A stretch of DNA of 64,000 nt from Notolepis coatsorum (GCA_963971535.1 OZ020592.1:121197333-121261332), one strand, 5' to 3'. Numbered from the stretch's first letter, positions 48,051 to 60,202 are shown. Notes: a model not told the origin generated them from the letters alone. Made by a program: numbers and translations.

Positions 48051-48292
48051 TATTTGTAAAGCCCTAAATCACAAGGTAATGTCCCATGGGCTGGACAAGT
48101 CTTCTTTAAACAAGTCAGAAGAAACATCACAATAAGTCAAGAACAAAATCCACCATAAAATCCAAATATGCAACACTCCCAGACATACCCAGCGAAGTAA
48201 GGGAAAAAACTCACTAAACACCTAGCAATAGGAAAAAAGCACCACAGGCGATGTGGAGGAGAGAAACCTTAGAAGGGCCGTTCAAAGTTGGA
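48051..48292 (-). mobile_element. L2-like LINE 3' end, minus strand
   Basis: The reverse complement matches the 3' region of the LINE at about 38395-38640, including GGCCCTTCTAAGGTTTCTCT and TTCTTCTGACTTGTTTAAAG-like stretches. Minisatellite units flank it on the right (48296 onward), so it inserted into the array. Confidence 0.85.
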
Positions 48293-48580
48293 CAGATGTT
48301 TCAGAGGAGAACAAAGAGACGTTCAGAACAAAGGAAAGGGAAGACAGAAAATAGAGAATGGAGAAGAGGAGAGAAGGGAGTGAACCACCAGAGGAGAAGG
48401 AGGAGGAGGAAGGAGGACAAGGAGAAGGAGGACAAGGAGGAGGAGGGCCAGCCAGTGCTGGTGGCAGGGCTGTTGTGTGGTTCCTACCCTGGGCCTCCAC
48501 TCAGCCACTCTCACAACACGCCCCAATCACTACCATCTGAGCTCACATTCACTACATGCTAAAGCCACTCACACTGCTGA
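48293..48580. other. Purine-rich and unique sequence, no gene
   Basis: Two decayed minisatellite units are followed by an AGGAGGAGGA-type purine stretch and unassigned sequence. Confidence 0.6.
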
Positions 48581-48598
48581 GAGAGAAAGAGAGGGGGG

Positions 48599-48636
<38 letters not shown>

Positions 48637-48790
48637 CAGAGAGAGAGGGAGGGAGGCTAGAAAGAGACAGGGAGGGGGGAGAGAGAGTGGGGGGAAGAGG
48701 GGAAAGAGGGAGGCTAGAAAGAGAGACATGGCGGGGGAGAGGGAGAATGAGGGAGGGAAGGAGAGAGAAACGGAATCCAATGCAATTGGT
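48581..48790. repeat. Interrupted (GA)n tract
   Basis: GA and GGGA units with short interruptions. Confidence 0.9.
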
Positions 48791-49070
48791 GTCTGGGAGG
48801 GAGAAGGAGCAGGGTGTGGCTGGTGAGAGAGTTGGATGGAGGTAAAGTGAAGGATACTGTAGATGGATGGATGGATGGATGGTGAAATGGTGAATAGTTT
48901 GGGTTACAAGTCATCTTTCTGTCCTTGAAAACAGCCACTGATCTGGTTTGGGAGGGGAGGGGGAGGGGGGGGGGGGCTGGACGTGCAGCTGGCATACAAA
49001 TGATCTCCTTTTTATAAATGTAAATTAAAGAGAAGAACAAGCAGGAGACCAAGCAGAGTCCACTAACCCC
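48791..49070. other. No recognisable gene; short (GGAT)n run
   Basis: A GGAT run lies at 48861-48882 and a G run near 48958-48976. Nothing else is identifiable. Confidence 0.55.
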
Positions 49071-49640
49071 CCTGTCAGTGAGTGAGTGAGAGAGTGAGAG
49101 AGTGAGGACTGAGTGAGTGAGGACTGAGTGACTGAGTGACTGAGTGAGGACTGAGTGAGTGAGGACTGAGTGACTGAGTGAGTGAGTGAGTGGAGGACTG
49201 AGTGAGTGAGGACTGAGTGACTGAGTGAGGACTGAGTGAGGACTGAGTGAGTGAGGACTGAGTGAGTGAGGACTGAGTGACTGAGTGAGTGAGTGAGTGA
49301 GGGACTGAGTGAGTGAGGACTGAGTGAGTGAGGACTGAGTGAGTGAGGACTGAGTGACTGAGTGAGTGAGTGAGTGAGGACTGAGTGAGTGAGGACTGAG
49401 TGAGTGAGGACTGAGTGACTGAGTGAGTGAGTGAGTGAGGACTGAGTGAGTGAGGACTGAGTGAGTGAGTGAGGGACTGAGTGAGTGAGTGAGTAGTGAG
49501 TGAGTGAGTGAGTGAGTGAGTGAGTGAGTGAGTGAGTGAGTGAGTGAGTGAGTGAGTGAGTGAGTGAGTGAGTGAGTGAGTGAGTGACTGACTGACTGAC
49601 TGACTGACTGACTGACTGACTGACTGACTGACTGACTGAC
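49071..49640. repeat. GAGT/GACT repeat array
   Basis: GAGTGAGTGAG(GA)CTGAGT units pass into pure (GAGT)n at about 49495-49585 and then (GACT)n up to 49640. Confidence 0.97.
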
Positions 49641-49889
49641 TGGTTTTGGTGGGTTGCCTCTTGACTGCTGTTAACAATTACTAAGCCATGATCGAATTCT
49701 CCCAGAGAGAAACGCCATAAAGCCTCCAGTTCAGCCCTGGATGGTCAGAGCAGCAACAAGAGACGGAGACACCGGAGCGGAAGGAGGTCCGGAGCGAGAA
49801 AAATTAAAATTAAAGAATGGAAAAGATAACAACAAACAATTATCGGCGTCTGTGAAGAGTCGGAGTGGCACCGGAACCGGCACGCAGGA
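49641..49889. other. Unassigned sequence, no gene
   Basis: No domain, RNA or element end is recognised. Confidence 0.5.
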
Positions 49890-49978
49890 ATACAGACACA
49901 CAGACACGCAGACACACAGACACGCAGACACACAGACACACAGACACACAGACACACAGACACACAGACACACAGACA
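49890..49978. repeat. ACACAG/ACGCAG hexamer-octamer repeat
   Basis: CAGACACA units repeat about eleven times. Confidence 0.95.
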
Positions 49979-50099
49979 GTATTAACATCCATCTCAGACT
50001 GAAACACTACAGTCAAGCTGTCAGAGGGTCTGAGTGGGGGGACGATAAATAGCTACAGAGATATAGTGAGTGGAGTCGATACGGCAGGGCGGAAGAGAG

Positions 50100-50101
50100 A
50101 C

Positions 50102-50176
<75 letters not shown>
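50100..50176. repeat. (GA)n tract
   Basis: Directly precedes a LINE 3' coding end. Confidence 0.95.
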
Positions 50177-50179
<3 letters not shown>

Positions 50180-50181
<2 letters not shown>

Positions 50182-50665
50182 GAGGGGGGATGTTGAGACA
50201 GAATCTCACGTCCTACTACACTGTGAGAAATATAAGGATATAAGAGAGGTTTTATTTGATAAAATAAATTAAATGTATTCACAGTTTATCCATCTCCCCG
50301 ATCATCAAAAGCTGTTATATATATGTGGGGAGAAAAGTCAGTGTACAGTATTAGCTGCAAAATATATAGATGGTTGTCATACAATAAGAGAACAAGCTCT
50401 GTAAATACATGATCTGGGTGGCTACATTTGTAAAATGATTACCCGATTGAATGATTATTTTGTAATTTAATGCGTTTCTGTTGATTGTTTTACTGTTATT
50501 GCTAATGTTATGGTATTTTTTATTGCTTATATATGTTATTGTTTGTATGTTGGACTTGCTTTGGCACGATATTTCATGCCAATAAAGCCTATTTGAATTG
50601 AATTGAATTAAGAGAGACAGAGAGACAGAGATATTTCATGCCAATAAAGCCTATTTGAATTTAAT

Positions 50666-50668
<3 letters not shown>
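50180..50668 (+). mobile_element. LINE 3' end with duplicated tail
   Basis: It opens with ETESHVLLHCEKYKDIREVL, the His-Cys region near the C-terminus of many LINE ORF2 proteins. A 3' region ending GCCAATAAAGCCTATTTGAA plus TTGAATTGAATT follows. The terminal 30 bases recur at 50630-50665, separated by AGAGAGACAGAGAGACAG. The 5' side is a GA tract, so the copy is strongly truncated. It may belong to the LINE family at 4783-6598. Confidence 0.8.
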
Positions 50669-50671
<3 letters not shown>

Positions 50672-50761
<90 letters not shown>

Positions 50762-50790
50762 CAGAGAGAGAGACACAGAGAGGAGAGAGA

Positions 50791-50829
<39 letters not shown>

Positions 50830-50830
50830 G
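50672..50830. repeat. (GA)n tract
   Basis: GA repeat with a few ACAGA and ATAGA interruptions, growing directly from the LINE tail. Confidence 0.95.
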
Positions 50831-51175
50831 GATGAAGGATTGCACTACAACTCGTACACCTTACTGTAAATTGTACTAAAATTGTACCTCATCCCATTTC
50901 TGCTTTGCACTAGATAAAATAATAATAGTAGTACTGTACATTAGTACACTGCATAGTATTGTGTATTGTATATTATATGGTAACTCAGAACATTGTACAT
51001 ATGTCTATACCGAACACTGTGACCTCATTTTCTTCTTCTAAATTCATGCTATATTATGTTATTATGTTATTTGATACTATCTTGTCTAGCACAGTCTCTG
51101 GAGCGTAACAGTAAGAAGCATTTTGTATGAAAGTATTCTGTACTTCTGTATGACAACTATTAAAGAACTTGAACT
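50831..51175 (+). mobile_element. LINE-like 3' tail ending in ACTTGA repeats
   Basis: It ends TGACAACTATTAAAGAACTTGAACTTGA, a LINE-like 3' end, and passes into GA repeat. There is no coding part and the left boundary is uncertain. Confidence 0.55.
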
Positions 51176-51222
51176 TGAGAGAGAGAGACAGAGAGAGAGA
51201 CAGAGAAAGAGAGAGAGAGACA

Positions 51223-51299
<77 letters not shown>

Positions 51300-51350
51300 C
51301 ACAGAGAGAGAGACAGAGAAAGAGAGAGAGAGACAGAGAGAGAGAGAGAG

Positions 51351-51404
<54 letters not shown>

Positions 51405-51410
51405 AGAGAG

Positions 51411-51466
<56 letters not shown>

Positions 51467-51467
51467 C

Positions 51468-51533
<66 letters not shown>

Positions 51534-51540
51534 GAGAGAC
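51176..51540. repeat. (GA)n tract with CAGA interruptions
   Basis: A 365-base purine-rich repeat. Frames on both strands are artefacts. Confidence 0.96.
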
Positions 51541-51806
51541 AGATCACACACACAGCCTCCAGAGTCCTCTAATAATAATCACTTTATCCATCATCTCCTC
51601 CATGTTAAAACGAACGCGGTACGGTGTGGTCAACCTCAGTGGTGGCAGAGGATGAGAGGGGGGTGGGGGTGGGGGGGGCTGAAGGAGGGGGGCTGAGCGC
51701 AGCCGGCAGCGATGTGGGTAGGAGCCGGGGGAACCATATCAAACAGAACCCCAGGACCTCAGATGTGGAGGAGCGATGGAGACGACGGGGAGAATATAAA
51801 TGGACT
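51541..51806. other. No recognisable gene
   Basis: G-rich in part (51658-51690). No feature is supported. Confidence 0.5.
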
Positions 51807-51816
51807 GCATTTATAT

Positions 51817-52239
51817 ATATATATTTTTTTTTATCCACTTTTTCTCCTTCTTTTTCTGTTTTTCTCCCATCCCAATTTAGTCGTGCCAATTCCCCCCTCC
51901 CCTGTCTTGATCGTTGCTCGCATGTGCCCCCCACTGGTCGGTCTAGGGAGGGTTGATAGATACTACCACATGACCCCTCCGATACATGCGGAATCAGCCA
52001 GCGCAGACTCTCATTGGCGAGGAGTAACGTGTGGGAGGCTCACACTGCCCCCGCCATTTTCCTGTCTCTGCTGTGCAGGCGCCCTGACCGGCCTGTAGGA
52101 GTCGCTGTTTACAACGACCAGATTACCACCCACCGGCTTCCCTCCCGCTGACTCTGCCAATTGAGTTAGTACGATGAGCCGGATTCGATACCGGTGTCTC
52201 TCGCGTTGGTGACGAGCGCTTAGACCGCTGCGCCACCCA
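51817..52239 (-). mobile_element. tRNA-derived SINE, minus strand, TSD GCATTTATAT
   Basis: On the minus strand the head reads TGGCGCAGCGGTCTAAGCGC (A-box) and GGTATCGAATCC (B-box). A body shared with the SINE at 33991-34460 follows, then an A-rich tail. GCATTTATAT flanks it at 51807-51816 and 52240-52249. Confidence 0.92.
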
Positions 52240-52289
52240 GCATTTATATTTTTATATTTTTCTCTCTCTCTCTCTTATATATCTTAACT

Positions 52290-52321
52290 TTATTCTACGT
52301 CCTTATGGAATGAGTGACATT

Positions 52322-52353
<32 letters not shown>

Positions 52354-52439
52354 GAATTTTTTTATTTATTTATTTTTTGGATGGAAGAGCCGCACATTGA
52401 CGGGCAAAGAGCCGCATGTGGCTCGCGAGCCGCGGGTTG
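52290..52439. mobile_element. hAT terminal fragment, same family as 62107-63785
   Basis: It ends GCGGGTTGGCCACCCCTG, the inverted copy of the start at 62107. It also shares the CGTCCTTATGGAATGAGTGA segment. The other end is not seen. Confidence 0.85.
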
Positions 52440-52455
52440 GCCACCCCTGGGCTAG

Positions 52456-53458
52456 GGTCTTCTCCCACATAATTTTTTTTTAAAGGCGATATTATATTTC
52501 TCCAAGAAACACATTTACGTACCACTGACCAAGGGAGACTCGCTAGACCATGGATCGGTCAGATTTTCCACTCTAAATTTGAAATTAAAACACGAGGGAC
52601 AGCCAAAAGTACAGTTCACTCCCACTAAGACTATTTCAGACCCCAATGGTCGCTATATAATAATAACTGGCTCACTATATAAGACCCCAGTGGTCCTGGT
52701 GAGTGTGTATGCACCTAACTGGGATGATGTTAACTTTATAAACAAACTTCTGTCCTCACTTCCCGACTTGAATACACACCACTTAATACTGGGAGGAGAT
52801 ATCAACTGTGTAATGGACCCCCATCTTGATAGATCGAGTACCAGGACTGCTGTGCCCTCAAAGATGTCTCAAACATTGTCCACTTTTATGAATAACAATG
52901 GCTACATTGACCCGTGGCGATTTCTGTATCCTACAGATAAGCAATTCTCTTTTTTTTTCAGTCCTACACACGCATAGACTATTTTTTCTTTGATAAGGCC
53001 TTATTACCGTCTTTGTCCTCAGCTAGCTATTCTGCTATAACTATTTCAGACCACGCCCCCGTAACCTTTGAACTTATTTTCAAATCTAAACCCAAAGAGG
53101 CCAGTTTCTGGAGACTAGACTCTACCCTACTAGCATCTGCTGAATTCTGTAACGTGGTATCTCAAGCGATTTACCTATTTCTCTAGACAAATAAAAATGA
53201 CGAAACCTCACCCTCATTATTATGGGAGACACTAAAGGCAAATGTTAGGGGCACAATTATTTCATACACCGTTCATGCTAACAAACAGCGTCTCGAAAGG
53301 CAACAACAATTAGAGACTCTGATTACAGATCTTGATCGTCGCTATGCCGTGGCTCTGACTCCGGAACTTTATAAGGACCGGCTTGGCCTTCAGACGGAAC
53401 ATAATCTTTTATCCACCAAAGAGGCAGACCGACTTTTGCTTAGAACAAGGGGTGCCCT
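52456..53458 (+). pseudogene. L1-d ORF2 endonuclease and linker fragment
   Basis: It reads KGDIIFLQETHLRTTDQGRL, then in another frame VVLVSVYAPNWDDVNFINKL, LILGGDINCVMDPHLDRSS and GYIDPWRFLYPTDKQFSF. RIDYFF- and SDHAPVT-like ends follow after a further shift near 52970-53050. The order is that of an L1 endonuclease. The linker up to RTRGAL at 53445 is present with several shifts and stops. The catalytic Glu in QETHL and the GGDIN block are visible. Confidence 0.88.
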
Positions 53459-53632
53459 GGGGGGCGGAGCCAGGCGTTCATGGAGTGAGACGTGTTTCAC
53501 GAGAGCTCCCTTCTATCGTGCAAAATACACTTTTCTCCCCATTAGTCTTTATTTTATTTTTATTTGTTATTTGTCTGCTTGTTGAGTCGTCGAGTTTCAA
53601 CTACTTTCGTCGATTTTTTTAAACTTTCTGCG

Positions 53633-54538
53633 ATGTCGGTGGTGGAGACCAGATCCATGAGCACTCCAGCTGGCAAACTGCCACCGGGTCTACCCTCGCC
53701 GTCGCCCGGTATCAGTGAGATAAGCGAAGCTGTTCTCTCGGTCATGACCAAACTCCATGCAGACTTTGAGGTACGCTTCGCTGAAACACAAAGAAAAGTG
53801 CAGGCGGAATTTTTTGATACCCTTCATCGAGAGATGACAGAGGAAATTAGGTTGGCGGTCGACCCTTTGAGGGAGAAGATGGAGTCGCTACACGCTGCCT
53901 CCTCGGCTAATGCTAACGAACTAGCCACGCTAACGACAGAGGCCTCACTACAGGGCGAGAGGCTGGCGTGTCTGGAGAGCTCCCTGCTGGCTAGGCAGGC
54001 TGAAGTTGCCAAGCTACAGTCGGTAATTGTGGAAATGCAGTCCCGGGAGAGACGCTACAACATCAGGATTGTTGGTGTACCGGAGGGCAGTGAGGGAGGT
54101 CGTCTCTCGGAGTCCATGCCGGAATTGTTGCAGAAAATACTGGGGAAGGATGTCCTCCCCAGCCCTCCAGTATGTGAGTCGGCCTACAGAGCGGGCAAGA
54201 CCAGTCCAGGAGTGAACAAAGAGCCGAGGCCCAGCATTGTCAAGCTAAACAGGCTACAACAGAGAGAGCTCATCATGCGGTCGGCCCGTGCCAGGAGGGG
54301 TAAACTAGGTCTCGGCGATCACAAAGTGGCCATTTTTGAAGACTTTACGCCGGAGGTTCAAGCACAGAGAGGCGAATACAAAGTGGTCATGGCCAGGCTA
54401 TGGAAACTAGGCCTGAGGCCTACGCTATTCGCCCCCGCGAGATTATCTGTGCTGTGTAAGGGCGATGATCGTCGTTCATTTTGGTCGTTGGCTAAAGCGG
54501 AGGAATATCTCGGGGGGATAGCCGAGACTGTAGCTTGA
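53633..54538 (+). CDS. L1-c ORF1 protein, uninterrupted (301 aa)
   Basis: The start MSVVETRSMSTPAGK at 53633 is preferred over upstream in-frame Met codons, because it follows the 175-base 5' region and begins the conserved part. The layout is a Ser/Pro-rich N-terminus, a coiled coil at about residues 40-140 (alanine- and leucine-rich heptads), then the RRM entry motif RERRYNIRIVGVPEGSEGG. The RRM itself follows, and then a C-terminal domain with REYKVVMARL-like and LWKLGLRPTLFAPARLSVL segments. In known L1s this trimeric RNA-binding protein coats the element RNA. Family length is about 300-370 residues, so this one is of normal size. It is intact as read, unlike ORF2. Confidence 0.9.
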   Translation: MSVVETRSMSTPAGKLPPGLPSPSPGISEISEAVLSVMTKLHADFEVRFAETQRKVQAEFFDTLHREMTEEIRLAVDPLREKMESLHAASSANANELATLTTEASLQGERLACLESSLLARQAEVAKLQSVIVEMQSRERRYNIRIVGVPEGSEGGRLSESMPELLQKILGKDVLPSPPVCESAYRAGKTSPGVNKEPRPSIVKLNRLQQRELIMRSARARRGKLGLGDHKVAIFEDFTPEVQAQRGEYKVVMARLWKLGLRPTLFAPARLSVLCKGDDRRSFWSLAKAEEYLGGIAETVA

Positions 54539-55868
54539 TAACTATGTCGGGTGAGTGACTTGGCGATGTGGGCCTAAATACATTGATAGGGCGGACTACT
54601 CACAAATGCTTGTTGTCATGCCCAGACAGGCTAACTGTCCACTGCCCATCCAAGCTAGCGGGGCATCACAATGACTTCTGTTACTTGCTAATGCTGACCT
54701 AATGGTCGTACGTGTGTGTCGCTTCTATGAAAGCTGGTCAATGTACATAACAGATTCCAGCGTGCTAGCTGGATTCATCACTAGCTTACGCGCTAGCCTC
54801 AGGCTAACTAGCAGGCTGTGTCTATCGCCCGCGCCGAGACATTCGAGACCCGTGAATGTTTACGTATTTTGGTTGTTGTTGCTGTTTAAGTGACATCGGT
54901 TTGCACAATTCAACGGTGATCGGGTCCTTAACTAACTTCTTGTATGCTTTAATTTTTTATATCCAGGCTGTTTTGAGCTTTGGGCTCCAGTAGTAGAAGG
55001 TCGGTTGAGTATATATATACAATATATGATAACAGGTTGTGTCAGGTATAGCTTATTACTATCCCCGGGTTAATGAAGGTGTTTAATTCTATTCTTATAT
55101 AGGATTATGTCATTCCAGCCTTTGTGCCTGACCAGAGGGGCTGTTAAATGCGTGCACCTTGACCATAACCCTTTTTCCCTTTTCTTTTTACTGTTGCTGT
55201 TTAAATGACGTCTGTTTGCGCAATTTAACTGTGATCCGGTCCTGCCTTAGACTATCTTCTGGTATGCTTTAATTTTTTTTTCTTTTTTTTTTTCTTTATC
55301 CATTTGTGCTATAACATTGCGACATTGATACGCAGATTCGGAGGTAGATGGTTTCAGGGATGATGTTGAGTTATTATATAATAATGGCTATTTTTTCCCC
55401 TTATAGTTGTCTCATGTTAGGGCCAAGGCTCACGGTGGTTTTCGACCGATAACTTTATTGAATTTAAAGTTTTTATTTTTTATTTGTGTTTATTGGACTA
55501 GTGGGGGTTTAATCAGGGGTTTATCTAGAGAGGGGGTCGGAGTGGAGAGCGTCTTATTGGAGCCATGATTCCAGTGGGAAATGATAGGAGGATGACCATC
55601 CTTAGTGGATGGGGCATAGGGAGGGGATTGGAGAGTGGGTATAGGAGGGCTTATAATAGGACGGGTGGGTTAGGGTATAGAGTAGAAGGAGGGGGGGTTG
55701 TAACTGGGGTGGTATTTTTCTGTGTTTTATGTACTGTTGTCCTATATGTGTGTAATTGTTCCTTCTCTGAACTCCTGGGATTGACCGTCTGGGCCCGCCT
55801 GGATCAGCGCCTCTGTCCTCAGCCTGGCTGCACTGGTATGTTCTCCACGCATTTAGACAAATTCGACC
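54539..55868 (+). other. L1-c inter-ORF region (1.33 kb)
   Basis: No domain is found. A sequence of about 60 bases with GTTGCTGTTTAAGTGACATC and a following TGATCGGGTCCTTAACTAA recurs in similar form (near 54880 and 55190), showing an internal duplication with about 310-bp spacing. The long spacer would require ORF2 translation by something other than short reinitiation. Confidence 0.65.
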
Positions 55869-56367
55869 ATGGCTAAATTGAATATTTTAATTTGGAACGC
55901 AGGGGGTCTTAACGCCCCACACAAGCGTGCCAGTGTCCTTTGGTTATTGAAGAGAAGAAATATTGACATTGCTCTCCTTAGTGAGACGCATTTATTGGTG
56001 GGTGATGTGTCAAGGCTAGCAAATCGACAATATCACGTTATCTCCTCATCCTCAGCCGATGATAAGACAAAAGGAGTCGTCATAGTTACAAGACGTAACC
56101 TTGATATCAAAGTTCTGGATGTGTGGTCGGACACGGAGGGAAGGATTACTATAGCAAAAGTTGAGTTCTCTCATAGGAAGATGGCAATAATAGTATTGTA
56201 TGCCCCTAACACATTTGATTCAGCGTTCTATAATACAATCACGAAGAATATGTTGGAACTTACTGGATACGCTCTCATTGTGGGTGGCGATTTTAATGCG
56301 TGCTGGGATGCAGAGATGGATAGGTCCGGGTCCTCTGAAACAAGCGACCAAAAACGGTCCTCTAAGT

Positions 56368-56938
56368 CGGCGAGCAGCCACGGGTGGGCCGCGAGATGAT
56401 TACATTTTTTTTTTTTTTTTTTTATTTAAAATAAAAATTTCATTTATTTTTTATTTTGTATTTTTTTATTTGAATTTTTTTTGTCAGGCCACTGAACTTA
56501 GAAGCAGGCCAGGACAGTGTTTCTAGTTGTATTCTAAAATTCTATTCTATTGTATTCTAAAATGTGACTATATGGTTTTATATTAACTTAATAAATAAAC
56601 AAAAAACGAAAAATCTACTTATTTCAACGAACATTTCAAACTAAATAACAGATTATGCACATAAAACGCTGAAAACAACCGAAGCAACAATAGTATTTTA
56701 ATGAGGCTATTATTATTATCATTATTATTTTGCAACAAGTTAGCCCTCTCATAAATAGCACATATAAATTAATAACTAACTTGAACTAACTTAATAGGAT
56801 TGAAGTGATATTTGGCTTAAAAAATCGGTCGCCTGGCAAAAAAAAAGAAAAGAAAAAAAGCCTGACAATGTGCATTGGGCCGCGGCTCTCTGACGCCTTA
56901 TTTTCTGGGCCCTGGCCTGAAAAGTTTGGGAACCCCTG
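56368..56938. mobile_element. hAT-like MITE in L1-c, TSD CTCTAAGG
   Basis: The right end GTTTGGGAACCCCTG is a typical hAT terminus; the left end is diverged. The flanks CTCTAAGT and CTCTAAGG match in 7 of 8 bases. The ORF2 reading resumes exactly after it. Confidence 0.85.
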
Positions 56939-57541
56939 CTCTAAGGCCCTCAGGATGTGGGCCCAGGACACGGGGCTCGCAGACCTATGGCGCATATCCA
57001 ATCCCACCCTCAAGGATTACTCTCACCTGTCAGCCAGACACAAAACCTTCTCTCGAATAGACTATGCATTCGCGTCCCCTAATATGTTTGATAGTTTCGA
57101 CGTCTCATTGGTTCCCCTGGCTCTCTCGGACCACAAGGGGATTTTCCTTGTGGCAACCTTTGGCAGGCTCTCCACGAGAGCTCCCAGGTGGCGTTTTAAC
57201 TCAACCTTATTAAAGAACGATGATTTCTGTTCTGAGTTCAGGAGTAAACTAGCTGAATTCTTGCAGATCAATGTTGGCACGGTCGAAGACCCCAGGGTCC
57301 TGTGGAACGCATTGAAAGGATTTATCAGGGGTCATGTCACACTTTTCGCCTCCAATTTGCGTAAATCCCGGTAAAAAAAACTAGAAGGACTGGAAACGTT
57401 ATATGCTGACCTATACGCATCTTTGCAAACTAACTATAGTGAACGACTAAACACACAACGTAAGATAGTCAAGAAAGAAAGAAACTCCATACTTAAACAA
57501 CAGTCTGAGTTCTTGATACATAGGACAAGGCAAAATTACTA

Positions 57542-57986
57542 CAGACGCAGCGCTCAAAAATCAAACCAATTCTGCTGCTTGTCTGCTGCTTGTTGCTGCT
57601 TGTGTGCCACTTAAGTCTACTCATGTGTTAATTTTCCGGGGGTGTTGGCTGGGGGAACAAAGGGAGGATAGTTAACTTAAGTGCTTCCCCAGGGAGGGGG
57701 TCGGGGGCTACTGCCCTCAGACCCCCAAAATAATTTTTATATGGGCAGTCTGACTTGGGGTACTGACCATATATTAGTGTTGCAATGCATGATAAGTAAA
57801 CAGTGAAAAAAGCTAAGAAATCTGATGGGGCTGGGACATTTGGGACGAATAAAAATTTAAGATGAAAATCTGCCCAGCCTGTGGGAGGAAGTGGAGGTGT
57901 GAAATCTGGCCCGGTCAAGAACAATAGAGGAGTGGTAGAGAGTGGTAGAGAGGCATGAGAGGTTTGAGTTTTGAGTGCTGTATCTG
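57542..57986. mobile_element. Tc1/mariner-type MITE in L1-c, TSD TA
   Basis: The termini CAGACGCAGCGCTCAAAA and TTTTGAGTGCTGTATCTG are imperfect inverted repeats, with TA on both sides (57540-57541 and 57987-57988). Removing it restores the reading QNYYFHGS, which matches the same position in L1-a (QHYYFHGS). Confidence 0.88.
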
Positions 57987-60202
57987 TACTTTCATGGTTC
58001 CAGGCCTAGCCATCTATTGGCAATGAAAATACGCTCGAATGATAATTTCTCGGATATCCCTTCGATCAAGACGCGACAGGGTACAGTCACTACTGATTCG
58101 AAAAAGATCAACAACACTTTTAAGGAGTTTTACTCACAGTTATATAGCTCAGAGGTTAATTTCGATAACTCTAAATTTGAATCGTTCATTGGCGGGCTTG
58201 AGATACCCCAAATTTCTGAGGAAGAGGCTAAGGAACTGGGGAAACCGATCACTCTTATGGAACTAAGGGAGACGATTACTGAAATGCAGAGGGGTAAGGC
58301 ACCAGGCTGGGATGGTATTCCACCCGAGGTATATTTAGCTTTCTGGGACCAACTGGGTCCATTGATGCTCGATATGATCAATTACGCTATCGAACAAGGG
58401 GAGTTCGCAAGAGATGTCAACATGGCGTTGATTTCTTTACTTCTCAAGAAGGATAAAGATCCCAATGATTGTGGTAGCTATAGGCCCTTGAGTCTTCTCG
58501 GGGCCGATCTAAAAGTGTTTGCCAAGGTGCTGGCCCGCCGCCTGCAGAGATTTATGACGGAATTGGTACACTGCGATCAGACTGGTTTTATCCCGGGGCG
58601 CCTGGCTGCAGATAATCTTAGGAGGCTGTTGCATGTAGTCGATAACAGTAAAGACAATACAGCTCCATCCACAGTTCTGTCTTTGGATGCCATGAAGGCG
58701 TTTGACAGACTAGAGTGGTCATACCTGTGGAAGGTACTTGAGGTTATGGGTCTTGGAAAGAGTTTTATTCATATGATTAAAGTCCTGTATGCCTCGCCGT
58801 CGGCAATGATACCGACAGGCAAAAACTGTTCCACACTTTTTCCAGTCTCCAGATCTTCTAGAAAGGGTTGTCCTCTGAGCCCAGGACTATTCGCGCTTTC
58901 CCTCGAACCATTGGCCCAATTTATTAGGCAATCGGAGGACATCGTCCCCATAATGATCAATAATACACCACACAAAATTGCTCTCTATGCGGATGACCTA
59001 CTGATTTTTATGGAAGACCCTTCCCGGTCGGCCACAAAATTACTGGGAATAATCGACGACTTTAGTAAATTGTCAGGCTTTAAGATTAACTGGAACAAAT
59101 CAGCCTGCCTACCTCTTAATGAGCTGGCCAAGGCGGTGCGACTACCAGCTGATATCCCCATAGTGGAACATTTTATACTTAGGCATAGAGATATTCCCCA
59201 CGCTGAGTCAAACTACTAAGTACAACTTCACGGGTACTTATGATAAAATACGCCAGGATCTAGACAGATGGTCATCCCTTCCTAACTCCTTACAAGCCTG
59301 GGCTTCCATAATCAAAATGAACAAGCCGGTTAATATTCCTCAATGGCAAAGGAGGGGAGTTCATACTCTGGAGGATATTTATGATAAGAACGGCCTCCGT
59401 GCGTTTCAGGACTTAATAGAATTTTATGATCTTCCCGGCGAGTCCTTCTTTCTTTACCTTCGACTAAGGTCAGCGCTGAGGGCGCATGGCGTGCCGTGGG
59501 CTCAGGCTTTACACCCACACCCCTTCTTCAGGCTCATAGTGGACAGGACGACCTCCAGAGGGTTTGTCTCAGACTTTTATACGCTCTTAATTCAATCCGC
59601 GTATAAAAATGTATCATTGGATACAATCTGGCGTGTGGATATCCCAGAGTTGGACCCCGAGTTTGACTGGGATGATGTTTGGGCAAATGTGGCATTGTCT
59701 TCCCGCAACCCCAATCACCAGCAAATTAATTTTAATTATATTCATAGGACCTATCTTACACCTAGGAAGCTATTTGCTATGGGACTGATAACCGACTCTC
59801 GGTGCACTTTGTGCTCTCAAAAGGCCACAGGCACTTATATGCATATGTATTGGGATTGCCCACCAGTGGCCCGCTTCTGGAGGTCAATAGCGGACACTTT
59901 CAGATCTGTGTGGCTTAACTATCCCATTCACAGCTGTTACGCTACTCCTGAACGATATAACAACACTACCCGCGTCCGTACAACTGAAAAGGGTTGTCCT
60001 AGCGGGCGTCACAGCAGCGAAGAAGCTAATAGCAATGAGATGGAAGGAGCCTGAGAAGCTCACAGTGATTAACTGGTCCCTAACACTGTTGGATGTGATT
60101 TATCTTGAGATATCCACGGCACGGGTGATTGGGGTGGGGCAGGCTGGGATTGACCTGTGGTTCGCAGCAGCTGAGAAGGTCAGGACCGCCGTGTGCGGCT
60201 GA

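Larger units (their letters stand above)
55869..60202 (+). pseudogene. L1-c ORF2: endonuclease, RT and zinc knuckle, few breaks
   Basis: It starts MAKLNILIWNAGGLNAPHKR. The endonuclease ([44 protein letters not shown]) is split at 56368-56938 by a hAT element. The linker is split at 57542-57986 by a TA-target element. The RT runs uninterrupted over 57987-59172 with [56 protein letters not shown] and the catalytic YADDLLIF. The C-terminus carries the knuckle CTLCSQKATGTYMHMYWDC. The breaks are one in-frame stop near 57373, a frame shift near 59172 and another near 59950. The final frame ends AEKVRTAVCG at 60202. A short segment between IIKMN and KPVNIPQWQ appears lost. Confidence 0.92.

Noticed and set aside
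45882-48067. 725-codon and 392-codon plus-strand frames of QRRTKMF repeats
   Set aside because: Pure product of the 21-bp minisatellite. Frames change wherever the AGAG variant occurs and no domain is present.
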